The notes under the pieces were generated by a model, which saw nothing but the letters and a program-made list of their open reading frames with translations, was not told the origin of the DNA and did not search any database. This document shows, in pieces, positions 1 to 13,700 of a DNA stretch of 64,000 bases. Numbering within the stretch: the stretch's first letter is position 1; each line of letters opens with the position of its first letter. This DNA is from Phoronis australis. Taxonomy: Eukaryota; Phoronida; Phoronidae. Location of the stretch: the NCBI GenBank assembly GCA_002633005.1, contig NMRA01000032.1, positions 1,023,692 to 1,087,691 on the forward strand, written 5' to 3'. Position numbers and translations under genes: made by a program.

Positions 1-610
1 TTTGAAAACTTAAGGAGGACTTCAGGTAATTCTTTAAGAAAAAACTATATTTTTACTTAAAAATTTAAGTTGACCTATCGGCGATTGCGAGGCCGGGACG
101 CGTCAGTCGGCGAGTTTGGGATTTTCTGAAAAATGCTGATAATTTAACAAAATTTGATAGCAATGTACTATAATTTCGTGAAACTTTGTCATAGGTTACA
201 GATGCATCATTGAGTGTAAATTTGATGAATTCTAGCTTAGGATTTCTCCTGTTCCTGAGACCGAGTTTCAACCACTTTGGGCTATAATAAGCGCCCCCCT
301 TCCTGAAGCGAAGTTTTCTATGCGCCCTCGGCGCTTATTTGGGCGAATACGATAGTTGGTTCTCGCTTCACGTGTTTGTCCAGTTTTCCACAGTGCCTTG
401 ATTCTATGAGATCCAACAAAACCTTTACACACTTTTGCGCATTTAGGGATTGATTCATGATATCCATTTGACATTTCATATTTTTGATGTTTGTAGTTTA
501 ACTCGATATACAACAGTATAACTTGAAGCTACATTTTACATTGTTTAGCTGACTAAAAAGCAAGAAAACTAATGTGGCATTTTACTTTCATACTCTCATA
601 CTTTCTTAAA

Positions 611-840
611 TTGGTCTCGTAATATGTCATACTGTGATAGTATTCTCTTTATATAAGAACATTAAAACCGCCAGCCTCTGTGACTTGAATTGGTTACGGA
701 AATAGAATCCTATCGTAATAAGAAATATTACGAGACCAGTTTTATTAGAGTACAAAGCCCAATTTGACTTTCGTTTTTGACCAACTAAAGTGGCAGCAAC
801 GTGTAGCTTTAATTGGTATGACAAACTAATTTATGATTAT
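611..840. mobile_element. Dispersed element family 2 (copy A)
   Basis: An imperfect hairpin runs from ttggtctcgtaatat (611-625) to its inverse atattacgagaccag (725-739). It is followed by a tail (agtacaaagcccaatttgac, agctttaattgg) also found after the hairpins near 9345 and 44890. Confidence 0.75.
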
Positions 841-2104
841 TATAAGCACTGCAGTAATGAGACAAGTGCCCGTTTCATATGGTCAGCATTGTGGGTAAAT
901 ACCACAGAATCAGAGGGCGCTGGGGTATTTCGAGAAGTGGCAGGTGATTTATGTTTTTCTTTGAAATGCATAATTAGACAAATACCTGCATCAGTCAGTC
1001 AATAGTTGGTTGCTAATGTTTCTATGGCGATAAGTAAGAGAACTTTATTCTTTGCCATCTAATGAAGTGGTTGGGAGCACACCTGACGAAAATGTATAGG
1101 TGTTTGTCTACCCCTGGCGTACCATCATAATATTTTAATGATGCTAAGTGAATTTCAATCTGCATAATCATTACACGTTTGCATAATAAATGTCACAAAT
1201 GCATGACCAAGGAATTCCTTCCTCATATTAATTACTGTCAATTACTATTCTGAACTCCTACACAAAAATATTTTTCAAGTCCCCTGCTATGAAGGATTGT
1301 AGTAAACATTCTTAATGGAAACATTTATGAAAACATAGTTCACATTTTTCCTCTCAGACCATTATTCCAGTATAATCACTTCTTGGTTTAATTGGTTGGA
1401 AAAGCTTTCTTTTATGGTAGCTATAATCAGGTAAATTCTGAAAGCCCTTACAAATGATCCAATGGCTCAATGGCTATTTGAGCATTGTCAATAATGAGGT
1501 TCTATATACAAGTGTAAGGCACTGTGGTTAGTGGACTAGTTCCAACAATCCTTAGGTTCCATTTCACTCATATACCATTGTGTCATAATATGAATTTCAA
1601 TATTTTCCTACTGTTACGCCTATGAAAAACCTGCATTATAACAGGGAAATAAAACAGAGCGCTATTGTGTTTGTTTCTATTGAGAGCCTGTAATACCATA
1701 CATGGCCTAAATAATAGCATACAGGGACCAGCAGAGTTGGCTTGATGAACACTGGCTGAGTTTTGGCGTCCTTCTGAGCAGCGATGGAGGGGAGACTGTC
1801 AGTTCTCAACAGAACTTTACCCAAAGGTTTGATTGAGCATGGCATTTTTAGTTCAGGTTTTAATTGAAGTTCAACCACCGTGTAGATTTTCCAAAGTTCA
1901 CTTTTGATATTTTGGCAAGATTTGACAAAGACTTGCTGTTATGGAAAACTGCTGGTAACAGGTTCTGTTACACTTTCTATGGCTGCAGGAGATCAGCGCA
2001 GGGGAATTTAATGACTGTTATTTTGCTCTTATCTAACTCAGAGTGTACCCAGACCATGAAGAATGTTTTATGGTGTTGACTAGTGTTTTAATTAATTAAC
2101 GATT

Positions 2105-2117
2105 GGGGGGGGGGGGG
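2105..2117. repeat. Poly-G run
   Basis: Thirteen or so consecutive G in AT-rich sequence; its length is likely uncertain in the assembly. Confidence 0.8.
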
Positions 2118-2731
2118 TTAGTGATACTGTAAAATTTGGAACAAAATTAATTTCTTAATTGGCCTTTTTGAATTTTTCAGAGCTTCTAGCGTTGTTGTGA
2201 ATGCCCAAAATTTTTGAAAATATTGATTAGCAGTAACTGTGCTGCAGAGCTTGAACGTGGAAAAACGTTAAATTGGTGGAGAACATCTCGAATGAAAAAA
2301 TGAGAAAACAAAATTTCATTTGTGTGTTGTATTGTTTCCTTAATTTATATGATTTTACAGTAAATTTGTGTATAAATCATGAGGGAAGTAGGCCAAATAT
2401 TAGAGATTTTAGCTATCGCTGTTTATAAGTAACTTGCTTTTACATATTAAGTCTATCTGTGTGTTTTTCTTAAATTTAGACTAAAAAGCTTCATACACAA
2501 GTTATTCCAATGCCTGTACTCAGGTTCTAATTTATCTGATTTCTAACTGCCCTCCCACAGGGACAATAGCCTCATTTTGTCAAGAACTCTTCTTCAGTAA
2601 GAATCCATCTTTCAGTGTACCTAAATCTTAGAAGCTGGTTCCACCTTATTGTTCTTGTAGACATTTACAGTCTGTATCTTTGTGAGAGAGTGCTTGGTGG
2701 TAACTGGGTGAATTGTGTGTTAGGTACCCGT

Positions 2732-2841
2732 ACCAGTCTAATCGTACTGGGGTCCCGTATTTTGAGAACCAGTTTTCTCCACTGATTAATGTGCATCAAG
2801 CTGGTTCTCAAAAATCCAGGACCCCCTGTAAGTGACTATTG
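2732..2841. mobile_element. Palindromic MITE-like element, family 1 (copy A)
   Basis: Hairpin with ggtcccgtattttgagaacc and the inverse ggttctcaaaaatccaggac. It shares the gagaaccag core with the four other copies. Confidence 0.75.
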
Positions 2842-5800
2842 TCTGCCTGATGATTTTGTTGTCCTTTCGAATTTGAACTATGTGGCGCAGAAATGATTGC
2901 AACTTGGTATGGAGCAGAATTGAGAATCAACAAGATAAACTATTATGGGCAGCTTGTCTGTTTTGCTGAAATGCTGGTGTTTTCGCTGTTGTTTTAACCA
3001 CTGAAACTGCTTGAGTTTTTGCCTCTCACGTAAGCTTAATATCAAACCGCCAGCAAAGGGCTAGCAAAAGTGACACTTTTAACATGTTCACATTGCTGGC
3101 AAAAACGTTAGCCTGTCTTACAGGTTTTCATGGTCTTCTCTTCATACTGACGGACCAGTCTACACACCAATCTAGGCCATGATATTTCTTGTTGTGTTAA
3201 TACATATCTAGCAACTGTTTTGATTGCTGAAGTTGGATTCACAATTGCCTTCTTTAAATACATGTAGCAACAAACACCCTCCCTTGTTTGTTTGCGCAGT
3301 TATGTTGGTACTTCATTAGTTTTGAGAGGACTTAGCTGTTCTGCACAGCCCTTACAGGACTTCGCTTAAGTGTAGTTAGGGCTTTGTGTCTCCAGCGAAA
3401 ACGTTATTTGTACAGGTCCTAAACATTGTACAAGGAAAGGGTAATTACCATAGCAAAGCTATGCTACTTAGATGGAAACAAAAATTTGGGTCCTATCTTG
3501 TACCGTACCAATTTTTAGAAATGGACAATATTGTCCGTCCCAAATTAAAGAATTGTGTTCAATGTCAAATGATCATTCATCTGGATGTTGCACACTATAG
3601 GGGCACATGAGATTGTGTTAGTGGCAGGGGTGGTGGGCTGGGCTGTGTTTTTGATGATTTCAGGAACTGTGTAATTTGTTTTCGGACTCTGTTGATACAA
3701 AGCATAGTGTCTGATATTATTTGAGAAATGTTGAACGCCAAAATCACTCAATCCCAATCTTCAGAATCACGAAAATTCAATTTGGCTTAAATCTTGGTAA
3801 AAGAGAAGTTTTACTTGAGTGTGTGTTACCATTAGTTAGCAGAACATATGTCTGAAAGGAATCGTTTGGTAAATTAGATTATTGCACTTGTCGGTTCCCT
3901 TGACGATAGCAATATTAAAGACGTAGGATTATTAATGACCTACTTTAACCAACTTTCCCTCTTATCCAGTAATTCATCGTGTGGTGTGCATTTTCTGTCC
4001 ACGGTACCATGGAAAGCCAGCCCCTACAACATTCGACATTCCCTCTTTGTCCATTTCTTCCCGAAAGCTCACCTGAGTGAGATATTCTACGCCCAGTGTA
4101 CATCAGTTTATTTTTGTTTTATTCGTTTTTTTTTCAGCTTCTTGTTTTCTGTTCCGGCCTGTTTCATGTATTTGTTTCGTAGCTAGATTGATGCCTGCTT
4201 TGTCTAATCATTTTAGATGAATATTATAAAATTTCACCAATTTTGGACACAATATGATGGATATGCAATATTTTATTTTCTCATTTTTTCATAAACGGTT
4301 TGTATCACCAAATAATGGTTTTCCATATTGAAGTGTTGTATCTCAGCTATCACCAGATAATATTTCAAAAAATTGAGGGGGATTTACTGAAATGTTATAT
4401 TCTATAGGCTCTTGAAAACGAAAAAAGGTCAATTTTGTCAATAATTTTTTATCGAAAATATGTGAGATTTTACTGTAAGCTCTAATAAATTTAGAAAATT
4501 AATTACAAAACAATGGTGAATTATTAGGCTTTACATGTTGCCATTTTCACTAAATTTAGCATGCTAGTGTTGTGTATATTGAGGCTGGTGCCAGGAGAAT
4601 AACACATTTAGTAAATGATGCATTCTGGGGTTCCATTGCTAATTACCTCGTATATTATGTCATTGTCAAATAAGAGGATTTTGATTAGGATGACAGATTT
4701 TGAATGCCTCTATCCAAATGAAATTGCTGCATTACTTAACAGGGGTTTAAATTCAAGTGTAGAGGTATTACTGAAGAGTTGAGGAATATTGTACTCTAGG
4801 TGGTGGTTTTAGTTGAAGGTGCGCTGTTTATGTCTCCTGTGATGGACCAAGTGACTAGCGCACCAGGGTCCTTTTTCCTGCGTGTCTAATGTATTAGCAT
4901 TTTGACGTTTTGTGACTGGCAGTAGAGAGGTTAAAGAGGAGACTCTTTTGGTTATGACAGCTCTTGAGGATAAATCTTTCATTCTGTTCTTCAATTTTAC
5001 TCAAACTGTGCTAAGTGGGATGTTTCAGCAATCAATGGTCGTGTCACTAAACCAACTTTTGCAGACTTGACAATTGGATTTTGATTTAATCACATCGACG
5101 CAGGAGTATGTTGATGGAGTACTTCATCGTCTACCTGTATATTCCTAGAGATTACGTGGATGTACGTAGTTTTAGTAATCTCTGTTTTGCTTTGGCAGCG
5201 CTTTCTCAACCACGTGTAGATTTTTCTGATCTGAAATAACATTCTCTACTTAGAAGAGACTTCTTGTAAATTAATTTGCATATGGACTGAGAAGATCATC
5301 TGACGTTGTTTTTGAAGCGTGTTAATGGATGTCACTCTCCTGGACTGAATATTATGAGAAGTGATATATTGATTGAAAGACATACCTGACTTGTCTGGGC
5401 AAAATACTGTGAAAATTGATACGAATTGTTGTTTTCAGTGAGCTTTGCTCAAATGACAAGAAGGTGAATAACCTCTGATGAAAGCGAGTCTTGGAAAAGA
5501 ATTGTATGTTGATTGAAGATGTTAAATCGATATTGCTAACGTGCTCAATGTCTCTGCTTAAATACTTCTAACATGACAATACCGCTGATTAAGGACAAGT
5601 CAACTGCAAATGGATGATTTTTGTAATGTTTTTTCTGCAATGCTACGTTTCACAATGGTAGTTGCCTTATGCTGTTAAGAATTGAGAGATGGGATATATA
5701 CAGTAATGGCGGGATGTCTTTTCGCTCCTGTCGTGTGCAATCGGTCACAGTGCCTTCGATGTCGAATCCCCACTGGTATAACGGAATTCACTGTGGTCAT

Positions 5801-5938
5801 ATATTCTCTGAGTAAGTGCTCTGGTCTTGTTAGAATAATACTGCTAACTGAATATCTTGTCCTTCCCAAAATGCCCCAAGTTCTATCATGAGATATGAAC
5901 ATGCCCGTAGAGCTGATTTTTGAAAAAGTTCTTTTAAA

Positions 5939-6925
5939 TCGTCCTCTTTCCTTAAACGCTTTGTCACATCTCTTGAGTCAGTAGCTCTAGTGATACAATT
6001 TAACGGTATATTACGTTTTTAAAGCTTTCTCCAATTTAGAAAACTATTTCGGACAAGTGACATTTTCTCATTTTTTTCAATTGAAGACAAAGTGTTCACT
6101 GTATTAATTTTTTTGCAATCTGGCATTGCCATAGCTACGTCAGCCAAAGGGTTTTGGCGGATGTTAATGTTTGTTACTCTCTATGTTGTAATTCACTTTA
6201 CCATAGTAGTCAGATGTAATGTGCCTGCATTTTGATTATCAATATTCTCTTAACTACTGAACAGTGGGCGTCAAACTGGTTCTCAAAATGTGGGCACGCT
6301 GTATCCCACTGTTGCTTTAGTGCTCAGTATGAGAGACGCATGAAATTTTCATTCATGAAATTTTTCAGCAAAAGTTATTAAAAACTTGATTTCATCACTA
6401 GCATAGTTTGAACTAAGCAGCTTTCATATAACACAACTTTAGTAAAAATTTTAATTCTTTAACAGCGGCCTTTGAAAACTGAAAGAGATGTTACCACATG
6501 TGTGCTTTTTAGTGACCTTTTTGTGAATAGACCCAGAGGCCTAATATGTATATCTCTGTGAGCTCTGAGTTATGTAGGTAATTTACCTGTGCTCATATAT
6601 CACATGTCTTCTCTGACATACTATTGTATCCAAGCAACCAATAACAAATCAGTGAAGGGATTGAACTTATCAGTCCACTTCAACCTGAACATCAGTATAA
6701 CAGCCGTCAATCCCAGATAGCGTGATAGATGAAATCTTAACTGTACTAATTCACCAAACATCGGGTAATTCCATAGTTATCCTCAAAATTATAACGCTGG
6801 GGGTAAAATACTTTGTACAGTGCTCGTAGAATCCTGAGATTATGAAATACAATGCTTGTCTTTTGTTAAGAAATTTTTGCAAAATGTTTTGGGATAGCCC
6901 TGGTTGTCATATTTTATTACTGTTG
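5939..6925. other. First copy of a false duplication (contig end)
   Basis: 987 bp repeated at 6927-7914 with about 20 differences, nearly all in the first 600 bp. The copy ends exactly at the single N at 6926 and the second copy starts directly after it. This is the signature of two overlapping haplotype contigs joined by a placeholder base. Confidence 0.92.
6202..6314. mobile_element. Palindromic MITE-like element, family 1 (copy B)
   Basis: A degraded left arm (atagtagtcagatgtaatg) and a clear right arm (aaactggttctcaaaatgtg, ending tatcccactgttg). It appears again at about 7190-7302 only because of the assembly duplication. Confidence 0.7.
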
Positions 6926-6926
6926 N

Positions 6927-7914
6927 TCGTCCTCTTTCCTTAAACGTTTTGTCACATCTCTTGAGTCAGTAGCTCTAGTGATACAATTTAACGGTATATT
7001 AAGTTTTTAAAGCTTTCTCCAATTTAGAAAACTATTTTGGACAAGTGACATTTTCTCATTTTTTTCAATTGAAGACAAAGTGTTCACTGTATTAATTTTT
7101 TTTGCAATCTGGCATTGCCATAGCTACGTCAGCCAAAGAGTTTTGGCGGATGTTAATGTTTGTTACTCTCTATGTTGTAATTCACTTTACCATAGTAGTC
7201 AGATGTAATTTGCCTGCATTTTTATTATCAATATTCTCTTAACTACTGAATAGTGGGCGTTAAACTGTGTCTCAAAATGTGGGGACGCTGTATCCCACTG
7301 TTGCTTTAGTGCTCAGTATGAGAGACGCATGGAATTTTCATTCACGAAATTTCTCAGCAAAAGTTATTAAAAACTTGACTTCATCACTAGCATAGTTTGA
7401 ACTAAGCAGCTTTCATATAACATAACTTTAGTAAAATTTTTAATTCTTTAACAGCGGCCTTTGAAAACTGAAAGAGATGTTACCACATGTGTGCTTTTTA
7501 GTGACCTTTTTGTGAATAAACCCAGAGGCTTAATATGTATATCTCTGTGAGCTCTGAGTTATGTAGGTAATTTACCTGTGCTCATATATCACATGTCTTC
7601 TCTGACATACTATTGTATCCAAGCAACCAATAACAAATCAGTGAAGGGATTGAACTTATCAGTCCACTTCAACCTGAACATCAGTATAACAGCCGTCAAT
7701 CCCAGATAGCGTGATAGATGAAATCTTAACTGTACTAATTCACCAAACATCGGGTAATTCCATAGTTATCCTCAAAATTATAACGCTGGGGGTAAAATAC
7801 TTTGTACAGTGCTCGTAGAATCCTGAGATTATGAAATACAATGCTTGTCTTTTGTTAAGAAATTTTTGCAAAATGTTTTGGGATAGCCCTGGTTGTCATA
7901 TTTTATTACTGTTG
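6927..7914. other. Second copy of the false duplication (contig start)
   Basis: Near-identical to 5939-6925. The last 350 bp or so of the two copies look identical and the first part carries most of the differences, as in alleles with uneven divergence. Confidence 0.92.
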
Positions 7915-9164
7915 ACACAGAATCACTTCTCTGCTGATAACAGTATCAAACTGTGATGCATGTTCACGACCTTACCTCTCTGTAAGATCGAGTCAAGAGT
8001 TTCTGGAAAAGCTCCTGGAATTGAACGTTTAAATACCTACTCGAGTACTGTAAGGGTGTGGTGGATCCAGCGAATCTGTGAAATTCCCTGAACTCCTGAC
8101 AAAATGTTAGGTAATTGTTGTTTTCTTCTTGCTTATATGCTTTAGTGAGACAAATCTTTGACGTCACAGGACAAGCAGTGCATCTATGGCTGTGTCCAGA
8201 GGGGCTCGTAACTAGTGCAAGTAAAACCTGGGGGCAACTTGCCCTGATGTTTGTGGTCAGGAAATGTTTTCTTTGATTGACAAATTGTGTCAATATTAAA
8301 AGCTTTGAGATAGACTGCACTGATGCCAGTAAAGTGTCTTATATGGACATTGTTTTTTTTATTATCGCCTTTATCTGACCTGACAATGAAGAGTAGTGGG
8401 ATTTCCTTTGATACATTGTTCCATTTGTGAAGGTGGAAGGTGAATGGAAGTCTTGATAATTCTATGGAGAATTATAATTGTATTCCTCTATGTGATCCTT
8501 ATTAATCTTTAGGTGCTGTGAAGTGGTTCAGTCTTTAGCCTATAAACCTTTCATTTGCCTTATACTAGGTTCACATGAGAGGCGAAAATGCTTGTAGGTT
8601 TTCAGTGTCAAAAATGAAAGCGTTTTTTTTTCCCACAGACATGCTGTCAGCGTTAGGGGTAATTTTCACCTGCAGTTGCCTTGCTGCCGCACAACACCGT
8701 TTGCTTTCAAGTCAAAAATTGATCTCAAAGCAGATTCGCTCATGACAATGGCTGATTTTTGCTCGATAAACAAAGGCCTCAATTATGTAATCACCCACAT
8801 TGTTCTGCCTTTATTGCTTTAACTAGCGAGAAAGTGCTAGTGAAATTGCTAGTGTTTTCGGCAGTCTCTGGGTAATGGGATTATCTTCAGAGTAAGTCAT
8901 GCCGGAGGAGGTGGTATTGACCTGGTTTTTGTTTACTGTGAACAAATTTGCCCCACTTTTTGGAGTTGACTTAAAAGATTATGTACTGACGATGAGCTTC
9001 ATCAGATGGTCTGCTGAGAAGACATCTTGTTATGTTTACATACACTTTTGAGAAGGTTTGATTTAAAAAGGGATTAAGACGAAACATGCGAGAACTTGAG
9101 GCATCATCTATTTTTGGGGAGATTAAGTTCAGTGTTACTATCAAGTGAACATAAAAATATAATA

Positions 9165-9430
9165 TCCTTTACTGTGATAGGATTCTATTTTCGCTGCTGC
9201 CAACTTAAGCCACAGGCAATGCAGTTGTTTTCGAATATGCAATTTGAGTGTTGGCCAACCCCAATAAACCTAACACCTTTTCTAGAATTGCTGGTTGTTT
9301 CGGTGTTCTTGTTGGTGACATAATAATCTTATATTGGTAATGAATATTATGAGACCAAGTAAAAGGCTTAATTTGATTTTTGTTTTTACGCTTGTAGAGG
9401 GGGCGGAATGCAGCTTTGGTTGGTACATTT
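9165..9430. mobile_element. Dispersed element family 2 (copy B)
   Basis: Contains tgataggattctatttt, gccaacttaagccacaggc and the tail from gaatattatgagaccaag, all shared with copies near 611-840 and 44670-44965. The hairpin is weaker here. Confidence 0.65.
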
Positions 9431-10636
9431 GATAAAATTACTATAAATCAATTAGTAAGTGCATGCCAAAAATGTTGGACTAATTATATGATTATAGATA
9501 CGATAAATGCTACTCATCCCCCCTGGTTAGCGTTTCTTGGATAAATCACTTATGCTGCTGATGTTTTTCTTAGAGCAAAGCATACACAGAAGTTAAAAAA
9601 ATAACAACCACTGCGTTGTATCTAACCCTTTTATGTGCACTGTAAGCTGTCTTCGTTTGTAGTATGTGAACTCCAGTCCCAATTTGTTATGATAAGCACA
9701 ACGCTTACATACACGGTTTGAATAAGCCCGCACAATAATGTTCATTGATTTTCAATGCTCTATTTAAAATACATGTTAAATGCTGTCACTTGAAACTGGT
9801 ACTGAGAGCTTGTAGACTGATGCACGGTGACAGCCCTCTAGGTGTGCAGTTTTTGCACGCAATTTGTCTCGAGTGTACTTCTTGATAGTGACCATTGAGC
9901 CTGCGTTGACTGGTCAGAGGATTGGTTTTGGGATTACTGGACACTGCAGACATTCATAAAAGGATTATTTGCTTATGCATGTTGTTTACTTAAGCATCAG
10001 TGGTACAAGTCACAACAAGATCGCCATCAAACAGGCCTGTGATTGGTTCAGATACTTAACTAGGGTTAACTCCATTAATATTCATCTGTTGTCCGTTCTG
10101 CAAGAGTAACTCCACGGATACAACATGGCTTGAAGTGGTTTTCCCTCTCAAACCGTTATACAATCTGGCATGCTGTTCAATCAATGGTGAATTTATTAGG
10201 TGATCGGTTCCTTGTTTGTTTACCCGCGCTAACAGCCTGTAGGCCCACTATGTATACAGAGGCATGCTAACCGGTGGAGAACATGTTTGCTGCCTGTTGT
10301 ATTTCATAGGCAGGGCTGTTGTAGAACATGGATTGAGAGATTAGCCAGACAGAGGCATCATGTTGTCAGACAGACATGCGACCTGAATTGAACTGAACTG
10401 CATTCACTGAACTAGAGATTTCACCTCAGAACAGCTGTTGCCTTGAGTGTTTATTCATCAACTGATTTCACTGTATGTTGTGACCCAGGATTTTGACTTA
10501 CTGTCCTTACCTAATGTCTACCAACTGAATTGTGTCTTGGGTTGCATCTCTGGTTTGAATTTCTGGGTCATACTTGTGGTGGAGTTGGCATTGTGTTGCA
10601 ACAGGAAGTGATCATGTTGTTGGTGTGTCAAGAGTA

Positions 10637-10745
10637 ATGGATACAAGGGATAAACTGCATACGGAGGGCAAACAGGAGGGTGCACCCACACGATGGGTGG
10701 AGGATTTACCAGAAGGATTCAGGGATGTTATGTTGTCATTGAGAG
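10637..10745 (+). CDS. SYNE1-like: Exon 1: proposed N-terminal exon (residues 1-36)
   Basis: An ATG at 10637 (purine at -3, G at +4) opens a 36-codon segment beginning MDTRDKLHTEGKQ and ending FRDVMLSLR, followed by donor gtaagg. It ends in phase 1 with a G, which joins the AT of the next exon to make the Asp of DEQERVQ. Vertebrate nesprin-1 has a similar short leader ending in a VMQRLQ-like stretch directly before DEQE. The frame stays open upstream to at least 10574 with no earlier ATG, and a possible acceptor (tgttgcaacag, ending 10604) could mark the start of this exon as a 5' UTR/coding exon. The choice rests on phase and on the fit of the DVM-L-R-DEQ junction. Confidence 0.68.
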
Positions 10746-13700
10746 GTAAGGGTAAATATTTCAGGATGTCGGTTCATTTACTCCTGGTGGAATCACCATG
10801 ACATGGAGGCAGTCATGAAGTAAAAGGACCACTTTGCATTCGTTCTAATGACTTGTAATACACTGGGTTGTAATTTCTGTTTAATTTGTAACAGTCTGAA
10901 AGTATCTTTTGCTGTTGGGTTGTCAAAGTTTCTGTCTTGGTTTTGTAGCAGGTGTCTCTGAGTAAAAGAGGCTCAGTTAAGACACTCGTTTTATCTTGTT
11001 ATTGTTTCATGTTGCGAGTTTTCAGTGGTAGACCTATTATATTCCTAGTGAAACACTATTGTAATATGTCTGTTGTGCTCTTAATGTGAGCTCCACTTTC
11101 TCTGCATGCTGTATACCAGGCTTCGGAGTACTCCCCGATTATTTTTCATCAAGTGGAGCTTTGTTGTGCCATTATCTCGCATTTTTAACAGTTGCCGCAA
11201 TCTAATTTCAAAGACTTCCTTTATTCTGTATACGAGTATGTATCAATTATAAATTTATTTACAATCCCAGTGCTGTCATTCCACACTTGACAAGAATTTG
11301 AAATTCTAGAGGGGTTAGAGCAACAGAATATTCCGTATTTTGAATTCCTATAAGTGAATACAGTCCGCCATGCGCTTACCTGGCTTAACCTGCTGTTCTT
11401 TTGATGACAGGCTTTCAGAGAAAATAATTGCCTCTCGCACAATTCTTCTTGGTGTTGAAAAAATAAATACATTCTTGTATAAAAATAATACTGTAACCAG
11501 GCAATCTGGGTTGGCTGCAGTCCCGTAATCGTCCGTAGCGTCATTTCACCAATATGGATGGTACAAGAAGACAGAGTTTTGGGGATGTGATAGGTAGGGA
11601 ACTTGTAGGTCTTCACTACCTTGGATTGTTTTGAAGAGCACTGTTGTGTGCAATATGTAGCTGCTGGGTTTGAAGTATTATACACCTTTTTGTGCTAATT
11701 TGCATACGCTAGCGAGGATGCATGAGGATTCCCTGAGCGGCATCTTTTTAGGAGTACTCTCTTCTGGAGTGTCAGGGTTCTACACGGACAAGAATTAAAA
11801 GTGCAAATAGTGTATGTCGTGTTGTGGTGCAACTACACTTTATTTTTTCTTACTGGGTATCATTTTTACTGCTATTTCACAGTAAAAGGTACCACTTTGG
11901 AATACACTATCAATAATTTGACTGAAATCTGAAAAAATCAAGCTTTTCAAGCATGACTCACTATTTCAAGCATGGCTCAATATTTCAAACATGGCTCAGA
12001 GCTTTTCAACAATGGTTTGGAGCTTTTCAAACATGGTTCAAAATTTAAAACATGGTGCAATAAATTTCAAACGTGGTCTAGTACCATATTTTAATACCTG
12101 TTGGGAGAACTCTGAGTGTGGATCTCTCAGGTGGTACATGTTATTTCAAATGACTCGTGACACTTACGGAAATAATTGCAAAATGAGTGCTTCTAATCTT
12201 GGCAACTTGCTCCAAAAAGTCCGAGCTCAGTGAGTTCTGTTTGCAAAAAAGTTCGGCATAGTAGAATGTAGTGTTTGAAGTATGCATAATGTGTCTTATC
12301 AGAAATTATTCTTCCATGACAAGCTTGTGTAAACACAAGACAAGTGTTCTAATTAATCCTGGCTGACATCTGTACACAGGTTAATTGTATAGTTTTGATT
12401 GCAGGAATAACAGTGTTGAGGAGATCAGTCCCTATTACTGGCTAGACTTGTGATAGCGATTATGAACTTAGAAACAAATTTAGTGACGGTAAACAAAATA
12501 TAAAAGTGACCTGAGACAACTTTAAAATTGACCAATCCCGTCTCCTGAAATTTGAAACTACTCGAAGCATGCTCGATTAGCGTTCAGTAATTCTGTGCTG
12601 CCGTCTGATGTTTTGTGCTTTTATTTATTTTCTATTGATTTATTCAAATTTTGAAACAAATTCGGGGTAGCTTGCCTTAAGATAAGACAGTATGCAGTGC
12701 AAATTGAACAAATTTTTTTACAACCTTCATTTTATTACTGAGAAAGAAAGTAACGCTGAGGAGGTTGAGTCTCACTAGGTGGCAGTTGTGAAACAAAATA
12801 GTCTTGCCTAGGGTTGGGTACTGTTTGACGGTGACAGTACTAAACACTGAAATAAAAAGGCAGTATAGTGTCGCAACGAAAAGTACTCAGTGCCAAACTC
12901 AATACCTTGAAAATTGAATGTGTGATTGATTTGATATTTTCCTGGTTTATTTCTATTTCATTCAACTATGAGGTGAAACAAGCTCAGTGTGAAATTGGAC
13001 TCTTAGTTTTCAAATATTCAGTAAACCAACTGTGAATGTGTTGCCTACTATCTAAAAAGTGTGTATCCTAATTTCCCAGCGGCACACCCCATCATAAATG
13101 TGCAGTTGATTCCCCAAGGGGTTAGAGGACCAAACATATCCCAAGTTTACTTTATTTGTAATTGTTATCTATATCAAAAGAATATCTGTATCAGTATCAG
13201 ACCAATTTCCATTGTACCCAACCCTTATCCTGCCTGTAAAAATGCATTCACTTAGAAATAACTAAATAGATAAACTCTGTTTGCCTTGTCCCCCTTGCAA
13301 TATCCTAGATCAGCCAGTGACCTGTCTATGTTCGAATTTGGGCCCTGTGTGTTGTACCTGTCTTGCAACATGTTTGTACTAACAAGGTTGAATAGTGCTG
13401 GTGACCTTAGTCTGATTGGATATCCAGACTGCCAATGGAATGCTGCTGGTTCTGTCTTGAAACTGTGTTTGTGGTTATTTCTTGCAAGGTATTAAAAAAC
13501 AACTGGTGTTGTTGTAAGTCAAAGCTGTCAGAGTATTACCCACCCAGATGTCACGTGACGAGTACGCTTACATTCTTGTTGGCTGAAAACGGTCAAGAGT
13601 AAAATCTGTAGAAAATTACATTTCATTTTTTTCCTGTGTTGAATCGGTGGAAAAACTTACTGGATAATTGGATACTGACAGAAATAAGGCCAACAGTAAG

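Larger units (their letters stand above)
1..10636. other. 5' flanking or 5' UTR/intronic region without recognised coding exons
   Basis: Both strands were read in all frames and no reading frame resembles a protein family or continues across plausible splice sites. The stretch may hold the promoter and untranslated first exons of the nesprin gene, but I could not place a transcription start. What can be seen: dispersed hairpin repeats near 611-840, 2732-2841, 6202-6314 and 9165-9430, a run of G at about 2105-2117, and a near-exact duplication on both sides of a single N at 6926. Confidence 0.7.

Noticed and set aside
7964-8320. 118-codon open frame on the minus strand
   Set aside because: No family resemblance and no supporting context; length is possible by chance in a window of this size.
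8570-8880. Possible shared repeat with 2960-3150 and 14290-14680 (gctagcaaaa and tgctagtgttttcg motifs)
   Set aside because: Only short scattered motifs match by eye; not enough to define an element.
10574-10636. Upstream extension of exon 1 as coding
   Set aside because: The frame is open but has no ATG before 10637; kept as possible 5' UTR.
11221-11685. 154-codon open frame on the minus strand in intron 1
   Set aside because: No recognisable domain, no plausible splice partners, composition like the surrounding intron.
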